Shown here one piece after another: positions 23,234 to 29,568 of a stretch of DNA of 33,345 nucleotides. Under the pieces are notes generated by a model that worked only from the letters and a program-made list of their open reading frames with translations, made no database searches and had not been told where the DNA came from. Source of the stretch: an uncultured Phycisphaerales bacterium (GTDB lineage Bacteria > Planctomycetota > Phycisphaerae > WQYP01); assembly GCA_903845195.1 (NCBI GenBank), contig CAIMWO010000073.1, positions 1 through 33,345 of the forward strand, given 5' to 3'. Made by a program: the position numbers and the translations under genes. Each line of letters starts with the position of its first letter. Position 1 is the first letter of the stretch.

Positions 23234-23268
23234 CGTTTCGCGTTTCATATTTCGCGTTTCGCGTTTCC
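23234..23268. repeat. 7-bp array at the start of the broken membrane gene
   Basis: Five units of CGTTTCG type on the plus strand read GAAACGC on the minus strand. There they directly follow the ATGATG start and code for ETRNAKYETRN. Confidence 0.8.
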
Positions 23269-23269
23269 A

Positions 23270-24214
23270 TCATCCCACCCCCGCAACGCTGCCGGCAATC
23301 TCCCCCTTGGGCCGCGTCTTCCATCGCCGATGAATCCACAGGTATTGCGTGGGATCGTCGCGCACGAAATCCTCGATCGCCTTGGTGTACCGCGCCGTCA
23401 CGTAATGCAGTTCATCGCGATATTCCGGCCCGTGGTTCTTCCATTCTTCGGGGGAAATGATTTCCTGCACACCGACGTCAAACTCGAACCGGTCGCCGCG
23501 CCTCCGGGCATAACCGATCACCACCGGCACATCGTGCTGGATCGCCAGCAGCCCTATCGACTTGTACGTGCTCGCCTGCCTGCCAAAGAACGGCACAAAC
23601 ATCCCCTTGGGCCCCGCGTTCTGATCCGCGATGAAGCCCAGCACGCCTTTCTTCTCCAGCACATCCAGCGCCGTCGTTGTCACGCCGCGCTTGCTCAAAA
23701 TGATCTGCCCCTTCTTTTCCCGCACCCCCAGCAGCCACGCATCAATGTGCGGATTGTCGATCGGCCGCGCGATGGAATACGTCTCAAACCCCAGCGTCGC
23801 CAGCGTGTATCCGAGAATCTCCCAATTGCCGTAATGCCCCGTGAGCATGATGCACCCGCGCTGCCGCAGCATGATGCGCAGCGACTCCGGCAAATCCTTC
23901 AAATGCACGTACCGGTGCCAGCTTTCCACGTTGATCAGCCGCGTGGTGAACAGCACATCCATCACCAATTCGATGAAATGCTGCATCGACCGCTCGCCGA
24001 TGCGCTTCAATTCCTCATCTGCTTTTTCCGGAAAGCTGGCCCGCAGATTTTCCATAGCCCGCTTGCGATGCTTTCGGTCAAACTTCCACAGCAGCCCCCC
24101 GATCATCCGCGCCGTCCGCAGGTTGGCATTGACGGGAAACAGCCCCAGCATCATCGCCGTGAACCGCGCCCCGAAATACTGTGCGAAATTGACTATCGCT
24201 CCGCTCTTGGCCAT
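23270..24214 (-). CDS. LpxL/LpxM-type lysophospholipid acyltransferase
   Basis: This 314-residue protein belongs to the LpxL/HtrB family, membrane-bound enzymes that add late acyl chains to lipid A or related lipids. The catalytic HX4E motif is His127-YGNW-Glu132 in LTGHYGNWEILG. FIADQNAG and FVPFFGRQASTYKSIGLLA follow, as in the family. The N-terminal hydrophobic stretch (about 8-28) is the membrane anchor, and the C-terminal part ends LWIHRRWKTRP as usual. It suggests an outer membrane with lipid A or a similar lipid, but no other lpx gene lies here. The stop overlaps the start of a broken membrane gene as ATGA, so the two formed an operon. Confidence 0.88.
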   Translation of the reverse strand: MAKSGAIVNFAQYFGARFTAMMLGLFPVNANLRTARMIGGLLWKFDRKHRKRAMENLRASFPEKADEELKRIGERSMQHFIELVMDVLFTTRLINVESWHRYVHLKDLPESLRIMLRQRGCIMLTGHYGNWEILGYTLATLGFETYSIARPIDNPHIDAWLLGVREKKGQIILSKRGVTTTALDVLEKKGVLGFIADQNAGPKGMFVPFFGRQASTYKSIGLLAIQHDVPVVIGYARRRGDRFEFDVGVQEIISPEEWKNHGPEYRDELHYVTARYTKAIEDFVRDDPTQYLWIHRRWKTRPKGEIAGSVAGVG

Positions 24215-24280
24215 GCACAGATTCTACGCCCAATCCCCTCATTTCGCGACGCTCCACCGCACCAACCCGGCGCGCCGCGG

Positions 24281-24304
24281 AGCACCGGATGGCAATCCGG
24301 TGCT
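24281..24304. repeat. Perfect 10-bp hairpin with GGCA loop
   Basis: AGCACCGGAT and ATCCGGTGCT close the tetraloop GGCA. It lies between divergent genes (acyltransferase and thiD), so it is not a terminator. It belongs with the other tight-loop hairpins of the window. Confidence 0.6.
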
Positions 24305-24335
24305 TGGCCCTCTTCGCCAAAATTGTTTCCGTTTT

Positions 24336-24359
24336 CTTCGTGTCTTCCAGCCTTCGTGG
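24336..24359 (+). repeat. 8-bp-period array upstream of thiD
   Basis: CTTCGTGT, a diverged CTTCCAGC and CTTCGTGG are followed by TTAAA. It ends about 21 bases before the thiD ATG with GGAGG in between, the same layout as before murF and ddl. Confidence 0.7.
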
Positions 24360-24384
24360 TTAAAATCCCCCTTGGAGGAAACAC

Positions 24385-25185
24385 ATGGACACCGCTCTCA
24401 CCATCGCCGGCTCAGACCCTTCCGGCGGCGCCGGCATCCAGGCCGATCTCAAGACCTTCACCGTCCTGGGCGTCTACGGCATGGCCGTCATCACCGCCAT
24501 CACCGCGCAAAACACCTCCGGCGTCTCCGCCGTCCAACTGCTCGACCCCGAACTCATCTGCAAACAAATCGACGCCGTCGCCGCCGATTTCCCCGTCAAT
24601 GCCTTCAAGACCGGCATGCTCGGCAGCGCCGCCATCATCGATACCGTCGCCGAGGCCATCCAGCGCAATTCGCTCGACAATTACGTCTGCGACCCCGTCG
24701 TCTACGCGAAGTCCGGCGCGGAATTACTCGACCAAAGCGGCATCCACGTGCTCCGCAAGGAACTCCTCCCCATGGCCACCATCGTCACGCCCAACCGCGC
24801 CGAAGCGGCACTGCTGGCCAACATGGACCTCGACGAACTCAATACCATTTCCGGCGGCAAAAAAGCGGCGGAAAAAATCGCCAAGACCGGGGCCCGCAAC
24901 GTCCTCATCAAAGGCCTCAGCACCGATCGCTCCGACACCATTGTCGATCTACTCTTCGATGGTGATCACTTCACCGAATTCCCCGCCAAACGCCTGCCCA
25001 CCAAAAACACCCACGGCTCCGGCTGCACGTTCTCCGCCATCCTCACCGCCATGCTGGCCGAAGGCGTCGAGATTCACATGGCCGTCGACAACGCCCGCTC
25101 GTTCATCTCGCAGGCGATTGCCCACCATGTCAAACACGGCAACGGAATCCGCCCGGTCAATCCGCTGGCACTCGCGCCGCAATAG
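24385..25185 (+). CDS. thiD: Hydroxymethylpyrimidine/phosphomethylpyrimidine kinase ThiD
   Basis: ThiD phosphorylates HMP and HMP-phosphate to give HMP-pyrophosphate for thiamine synthesis. The 266-residue ribokinase-fold protein starts [20 protein letters not shown], the substrate-binding motif. It continues with [16 protein letters not shown] and FKTGMLGSA, then DPVVYAKSG and [12 protein letters not shown]. It ends with the ATP-site and catalytic region [17 protein letters not shown]. The usual DPVM reads DPVVY here. The ATG at 24385 has GGAGG six bases upstream. No other thiamine gene lies nearby and no TPP riboswitch is visible in the short leader. Confidence 0.94.
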   Translation: MDTALTIAGSDPSGGAGIQADLKTFTVLGVYGMAVITAITAQNTSGVSAVQLLDPELICKQIDAVAADFPVNAFKTGMLGSAAIIDTVAEAIQRNSLDNYVCDPVVYAKSGAELLDQSGIHVLRKELLPMATIVTPNRAEAALLANMDLDELNTISGGKKAAEKIAKTGARNVLIKGLSTDRSDTIVDLLFDGDHFTEFPAKRLPTKNTHGSGCTFSAILTAMLAEGVEIHMAVDNARSFISQAIAHHVKHGNGIRPVNPLALAPQ

Positions 25186-25208
25186 TCGTTTTTTCTTGTG
25201 CGACTATT
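25181..25208. terminator. Hairpin shared by convergent thiD and cyclophilin genes
   Basis: AATAGTCG (25181-25188) and CGACTATT (25201-25208) form a perfect 8-bp stem that includes both stop codons. The T-rich loop holds six T. A T-run after the stem is nearly absent, so it may be a weak two-way terminator or a structure that stops converging transcripts. Confidence 0.4.
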
Positions 25209-26259
25209 TCTTGATCCCGTACTGCTCCAGCGTCGCCGGCAGTATCGTGATCGAATTGATCGTCGGCTTATGCCCCGAAACCGTGCCGTTCGCATCCGCT
25301 ACCGGCGTCTCCGCGAGTTTGTCGACGATCGGCAATCCGTCGATCACCTGCCCGAAGACCGTGTACGCCCCATCGAGAAACTCGGCCTTGCCGTGAACGA
25401 TAAAGAATTGCCCGCCAGCCGTGTTCACATCCAGCCCCGTGCGGGCCATCGAGAGAACCCCGCGGACATGCTGGCGCGACGAAAGCTCCGCGGCCTGGTT
25501 GAATCCCGGCCCGCCGCTGCCTGCGCGGTCCGCCGTATTCCCCAGCGAATCGCCGCCCTGAATCATGAAGCCCTTGATGATGCGGTGGAAATTGGTGCTG
25601 GTGTAATAGCCCTGCTTGGCCAGTGAAACAAAATTATCCACGGTATTGGGGGCATCGGCGTAATCAAACGACGCCTTGATGTCGCCCTTTTCCGTCGTAA
25701 TCAACGCATACGATAGCGGAACAATATGCGTGACGATCGGCGGGCTGTTCTTCAGTTGATTGATCGTCGGCTCGATCTGGCGCTTCACCTCCGCCGGAAC
25801 GTAATCGTTCTTCACCGGACCCCACGGAATCGCCGGGCGAAGCACTTCGATCACCAGCGGCTGCGCATCTTTCCACGCCAATACATACGTGCCCGCATCC
25901 GCCAGTTGCGGGAAAAACCCCAGCAGATCCACCGTCCCACCCGCATCCAGCTTCACCTTCTTCGCCTCCAGCGCCTTGCCCTCCATCGTGTAGAGCGTGA
26001 ACTGCGCCTCGCCGTCCGCCTTGACGACATCCGCCAGCGGCGCCGCAGCAAACAGCCCCGGCAGCTTGACCGCCTCCAAGCCGATGGCCGCGGTCGTCTT
26101 CGTCACTTCGTCCGCCTTCCCTTCCGCAGGCTGCAGGAATTGCACATTCACCGGCTCGCCGGGTTTGACGTACGCCCGCACCGGCGCGAGTGTCGCCGCC
26201 AGCGCCCCCAGCGGCGAAAGCGTAAGCGTGAGAACAGCAAGTAACGAAGCAAGTTTCAT
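25204..26259 (-). CDS. Secreted cyclophilin-type peptidyl-prolyl isomerase
   Basis: This 351-residue protein starts with a signal peptide (residues 1-21, ending LGALA). An N-terminal domain of about 150 residues that I do not recognise follows. The cyclophilin domain spans about 183-345, with NFHRIIKGFMIQGGD at 223-237, GQFFIVHG near 283 and YTVFGQVIDG near 299. The Phe-His-Arg and Gln residues of the active site are present. It should help fold proteins outside the cytoplasm. The ATG at 26259 has GGAGG just upstream. The gene converges with thiD, and its stop shares a stem-loop with thiD's. Confidence 0.92.
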   Translation of the reverse strand: MKLASLLAVLTLTLSPLGALAATLAPVRAYVKPGEPVNVQFLQPAEGKADEVTKTTAAIGLEAVKLPGLFAAAPLADVVKADGEAQFTLYTMEGKALEAKKVKLDAGGTVDLLGFFPQLADAGTYVLAWKDAQPLVIEVLRPAIPWGPVKNDYVPAEVKRQIEPTINQLKNSPPIVTHIVPLSYALITTEKGDIKASFDYADAPNTVDNFVSLAKQGYYTSTNFHRIIKGFMIQGGDSLGNTADRAGSGGPGFNQAAELSSRQHVRGVLSMARTGLDVNTAGGQFFIVHGKAEFLDGAYTVFGQVIDGLPIVDKLAETPVADANGTVSGHKPTINSITILPATLEQYGIKK

Positions 26260-26427
26260 AAGGCCTCCGAGGTTGACTAGAGTTCACAAGGCATCACCGC
26301 GGCATTCGCGTCGCCCGCGGAAAGGGGAATTCTAGCGGCCCCGATGCAAATGACCAATTGTCTGCCCCGTCTCGCACCGGAATGCCCAAATCAAAGCGGT
26401 ACGGATGCGGCAGGTTTTCCTTTTTCG

Positions 26428-26433
26428 TATAAT
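26428..26433 (+). promoter_or_regulatory. TATAAT box placed for a leaderless fur transcript
   Basis: A perfect TATAAT lies exactly six bases (CCCCCC) before the ATG at 26440, so transcription would start at the A of the ATG. There is no ribosome binding site. No good -35 box is seen 16-18 bp upstream. The same geometry precedes the glycosyltransferase at 3109. Confidence 0.55.
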
Positions 26434-26439
26434 CCCCCC

Positions 26440-26871
26440 ATGGAAACCCCTGAACACGTTTTTCGCGAATTCCTGCGCCAGCGCCACCTGAAATACACCA
26501 CGGAGCGCCTGGCCATCCTCAAGGAAATCCAAAAGTTCGGACGCCCCTTCGAGGCCGAAGAACTACTCCTGGAACTGCGCGAAAGCGACTACCGCATTTC
26601 CAAAGCCACCATCTATCGCACGATCAAACACCTGCTCGATGCCGGCCTCCTCAAGCAGGCCCACTTTGGCGGAGGCAAACAGGCCCATTACGATTTCGTC
26701 GCACCGGAATCCTCCCACGACTATCTGATCGACCTCGATACCGGGAAAATCATCCCCTTCGCCAATGAAGCCGTCGTCAAACTGCGGCAGGAGATCGCCC
26801 GCAAAATGGGTTTTGATGCCGTCGGCCATCGCTTCCAGATCATGGCCCGCCGCGCGGACAACGCCAAATAA
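26440..26871 (+). CDS. Fur-family metal-responsive regulator
   Basis: This 143-residue protein has the winged-helix domain of the Fur family: RHLKYTTERLAILKEI, then PFEAEELLLELRESDYRISKA with the recognition helix KATIYRTIKHLLDAGLL. The C-terminal dimer domain has HFGGGKQAHYDF, SSHDYLIDLDTGKIIPF and GFDAVGHRFQI. The Cys pairs that hold structural zinc in E. coli Fur are absent, and the usual HDH is HDY, so one metal ligand is replaced by Tyr. Which metal or signal it senses (iron, zinc, manganese or peroxide) cannot be told. I chose the ATG at 26440 over an open frame from 26344 because the shorter form matches the family and follows a perfect TATAAT by six bases. Confidence 0.88.
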   Translation: METPEHVFREFLRQRHLKYTTERLAILKEIQKFGRPFEAEELLLELRESDYRISKATIYRTIKHLLDAGLLKQAHFGGGKQAHYDFVAPESSHDYLIDLDTGKIIPFANEAVVKLRQEIARKMGFDAVGHRFQIMARRADNAK

Positions 26872-26921
26872 ACCAGCCATCGTATTTCGCCGTGCTCGCC
26901 CCTCCCACTTCCCCCATCCCC

Positions 26922-27689
26922 TCAATTCGTCGATTCGCTCAGCGCCACGCGGGTCTTCTTTTGCCGCTGGTCGATGTCAATCTCCCCGTCCTTAAGCATC
27001 ACCCTTCGCGTGCACTGCAACCCCACGTTGGGATCGTGCGTCACGATGAGAATCGTTGTGCCGGTCTGTTCGTGCAGGTTGTGAAAAAGATCGAGAATCG
27101 CCGCGCCGGTTTTCGAGTCCAGATTTCCCGTCGGCTCATCCGCCAGCAGGAACAGCGGATCGTTCATCAACGCCCGGGCCACCGCCACGCGCTGCTGCTG
27201 CCCGCCCGACAGTTCCACCGGCCGATGATGCCCGCGGTCTTCCAAGCCGACCAGCCGGCAAAGATCCAACGCCCGCTGGTGCCGCACCTTCGGCGAGACC
27301 ATCTGGTAAAACAGCGGCACCTCAAGATTCTCCAGCACCGTGAGCTGCGGAATCAGGTTGAAGTTCTGAAAAATAAATCCCAGCCGCGCCCCCCGAAATT
27401 CAGATAGCGCATCGTCGTCGAACTGCGCCACGTCGCGCCCGTCCAGCAGGTATTGCCCCGCGGTAGGGCGGTCCAGGCATCCCAGAATATTCATCAACGT
27501 CGACTTGCCCGAGCCCGACGCCCCCATGATCGCCAGCATCTCCCCCCGATGAATCTGCAGCGAAATATCGCGCAACGCATACACCGGCTCGACATTTTCC
27601 GTCTTCTGATAAACCTTGAACAGATGCACGATCTCCGCGATCACCGGTCCGTGCGGTCGCGGCTGAGATTCGACGAGGGTCGCAGTCAT
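26922..27689 (-). CDS. ABC transporter ATPase, MacB/LolD type
   Basis: This 255-residue ATPase is of the MacB/LolD/FtsE class that powers mechanotransmission-type ABC systems. It has the Walker A loop [16 protein letters not shown], the Q-loop [13 protein letters not shown], the signature LSGGQQQR and Walker [12 protein letters not shown]. The H-loop is in IVTHDPN. I chose the ATG at 27689, which gives the family start IVHLFKVYQ soon after a short tail; the open frame upstream to 27824 overlaps the HlyD gene. It lies seven bases after the HlyD-type gene. The permease that should complete the system is not present; the next gene is fur on the other strand. Confidence 0.92.
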   Translation of the reverse strand: MTATLVESQPRPHGPVIAEIVHLFKVYQKTENVEPVYALRDISLQIHRGEMLAIMGASGSGKSTLMNILGCLDRPTAGQYLLDGRDVAQFDDDALSEFRGARLGFIFQNFNLIPQLTVLENLEVPLFYQMVSPKVRHQRALDLCRLVGLEDRGHHRPVELSGGQQQRVAVARALMNDPLFLLADEPTGNLDSKTGAAILDLFHNLHEQTGTTILIVTHDPNVGLQCTRRVMLKDGEIDIDQRQKKTRVALSESTN

Positions 27690-27696
27690 GCCGATT

Positions 27697-29364
27697 TCAT
27701 CCTCGAACCGCCGGTGCAGCTCCGACCGCCGGCTGGGCCGCCGCCGGCGCCACGTCCGCCGGAGGCCTCTTCTTTCGTCCCGGCCGCGAAGTGGCATCCA
27801 TCGCTGGAGGATCTTCCGGCGCATTTTTCGGCCGAGACAGCAGGACGACCTCGCCGATTCTTAACCCGTCCTTGATCTCGATGCGGGTCGACGATGACGC
27901 GCCCGTGACGATGAAGCGCTTTTCATAATTCTCCGGCGATCCCACAAAGACGTACGGCTTCCCGTTGCCCGCAAACACCGCCTGCAACGGCACGGCCAGC
28001 ACGTCCGTCAGACGCGACGCCATGATCTCCACCTTGGCCGACATCCCCGGCTTGACCCCCGCCGGTGTATCGTCGAGCACGATCTCCGTCAGGTATTCCT
28101 TCAGGTTCACATTCATCCAGCGCATCGCCGAGTCCGGCAAAACCGCTATCGTATCAATCTTCCCGTGCAGCACTTTCCCCGGCAGCGCATCGACGGTGAC
28201 CGACACGTCTTGCCCGGCTGCTACGCGATCCGTCAGCTGTTCCGCCAGGCGCACCTCCACCTGCATTCTGCTGATATCCGGCAGCTGGATCAGCACCTGG
28301 TTCTGGTGCACCGTTGCTCCCTCTTCAATCGGTCCCTGGCTTTGCCATCCCTGCTGGATCGAGGATTGATACACCACCATGCCCGGCTGCGGGGCTTTGA
28401 TCGAGCATGCGTCAAGCTGCTGTTGGAATCCCTTGTATCGTGTCTGCTCGACGCGTTCCGTGGACTGGGCCGCCCGCACTGCCGCTTCCTTCAGCAGCAC
28501 TGCCGCCCGGCACTTGCGCTTCACGCGTTCCACCTCGGCCAGCGATTCATTGGCCTTGAGTTGGAGCGTGGCACGCTGCCTGGGCTCGGCATATTTGATC
28601 CACACATCAAGATTCGATCGCGCCGTATCCAGCTTGTTCTGCGAGTCACGCTCCGCGATCTTCGCGTCCAACACATCGTTATCCGAAACGAAACCCTTGG
28701 CGGAAAGCTCCTCGACTTCCTTGTGGTCCTTCTGCTTCCGCTCCAGATCCGTCTCGGCATTGGCCAGCGCCGTCTTGTTCGTCTCAAGCTGCACCGGCCC
28801 ATCGCCTCTGTCGAACTGTTCGTATTCCATCTGCGCCAGCTTCGCGTTGGTTTCCGCAGCCTTGTTGTCGGATTCGTTCTGCATCTCCTGGATCTTCAGC
28901 GTTTCCTCCGCATTGACGCGCGCCGCGGTCGCGTTCTCCAGCCGGATGCGGGACTCTTCCAGCTTGTCCTTGATGGCGTCCGAAGCCAGCGTCACCAGCA
29001 CATCCCCTTCGTTCACATGTGCCCCCTCCGGAATTAGAGAGATGATCGTGGTGTTCCCATCAACCATGCACCGGATTTCCGTCGTGCGAATCGCCTTGAG
29101 CTCGCCGGATAGGGGAATCTTGACGTCGAACGAATCGAGCTGCGTGGTATAGGTCAGAATGGTTGGTGCATCGTTCGCGGATTTATGCGTGAAGAGGTAA
29201 AGCCCCACGCCCGCCGCCGCGGCCAGAACGGCAGCTGCCAACACCAAGGGTAGCCCACGACTCTTTCGCGCCGGCAATGCCGTCGTGCTGAGCGAAGATC
29301 GCGCACCGCCCGCCTTCAGTTTCTCGTCGTGGGGTTGCGTTGAGCGTTCAGTGGCAACAGACAT
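27697..29364 (-). CDS. HlyD/MacA-type efflux adaptor
   Basis: This 555-residue periplasmic adaptor has a membrane segment at about residues 36-55 (LVLAAAVLAAAAGVGLYLF). A short beta domain follows (VKIPLSGELKAIRT, then LIPEGAHVNEGDVLVTL). A very long coiled-coil hairpin of about 170 residues, rich in Glu, Lys, Arg, Ala and Gln, is followed by the second lipoyl half (CSIKAPQPGMVVYQS) and the beta-barrel domains. The C-terminus is Pro/Ala/Arg-rich. Such proteins bridge an inner membrane transporter and an outer membrane channel. The ATG at 29364 has GGGA seven bases upstream. It is followed by the MacB/LolD-type ATPase in one operon. Confidence 0.9.
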   Translation of the reverse strand: MSVATERSTQPHDEKLKAGGARSSLSTTALPARKSRGLPLVLAAAVLAAAAGVGLYLFTHKSANDAPTILTYTTQLDSFDVKIPLSGELKAIRTTEIRCMVDGNTTIISLIPEGAHVNEGDVLVTLASDAIKDKLEESRIRLENATAARVNAEETLKIQEMQNESDNKAAETNAKLAQMEYEQFDRGDGPVQLETNKTALANAETDLERKQKDHKEVEELSAKGFVSDNDVLDAKIAERDSQNKLDTARSNLDVWIKYAEPRQRATLQLKANESLAEVERVKRKCRAAVLLKEAAVRAAQSTERVEQTRYKGFQQQLDACSIKAPQPGMVVYQSSIQQGWQSQGPIEEGATVHQNQVLIQLPDISRMQVEVRLAEQLTDRVAAGQDVSVTVDALPGKVLHGKIDTIAVLPDSAMRWMNVNLKEYLTEIVLDDTPAGVKPGMSAKVEIMASRLTDVLAVPLQAVFAGNGKPYVFVGSPENYEKRFIVTGASSSTRIEIKDGLRIGEVVLLSRPKNAPEDPPAMDATSRPGRKKRPPADVAPAAAQPAVGAAPAVRG

Positions 29365-29531
29365 TCGTAATCCCGCATAATTGCCGTAGCCGGGCCAGAT
29401 CCAAGACCGCCATCTTATCAATAACGGATCACAGACTCTATTGATGCACACAAATGCCGGCGATGAGACGATGGACCCCGTCCCGCGGTAGGACGCAGCG
29501 GCCGTTGCGGCGGAAACAGGTGAATGATCGC

Positions 29532-29537
29532 AGTATA
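29532..29537 (-). promoter_or_regulatory. Possible -10 box for the adaptor-ATPase operon
   Basis: On the minus strand TATACT lies in an AT-rich patch about 165 bases before the HlyD-type start. No clear -35 box is seen, so this is a weak call. Confidence 0.25.
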
Positions 29538-29568
29538 AAATATGACTTTTCGGAGAGGCCCCCACACC

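Larger units (their letters stand above)
22532..23273 (-). pseudogene. Frameshifted multi-pass membrane protein gene
   Basis: Two overlapping minus-strand frames together look like one membrane protein. The first starts at 23273, overlapping the acyltransferase stop as ATGA. It runs MMETRNAKYETRN, then two hydrophobic segments up to MRMRGLAQDM. The second, ending at 22532, continues with four or more hydrophobic segments (for example AVAFVPALAVAAWA and FWGAIGIIAGMFGG). The change of frame, by 3n+1 bases, falls at or near a 14-bp-stem hairpin at 22967-23001. The hairpin may be an insertion that broke the gene. Its first codons are translated heptad array (23234-23268). The product is not recognised; a sequencing error or programmed frameshift is also possible. 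Confidence 0.55.

Noticed and set aside
23105..25396. 763-codon open frame on the plus strand
   Set aside because: It runs antisense through the acyltransferase and out of frame through thiD, and is rich in Pro, Arg and Ser, as expected for a GC-driven shadow frame.
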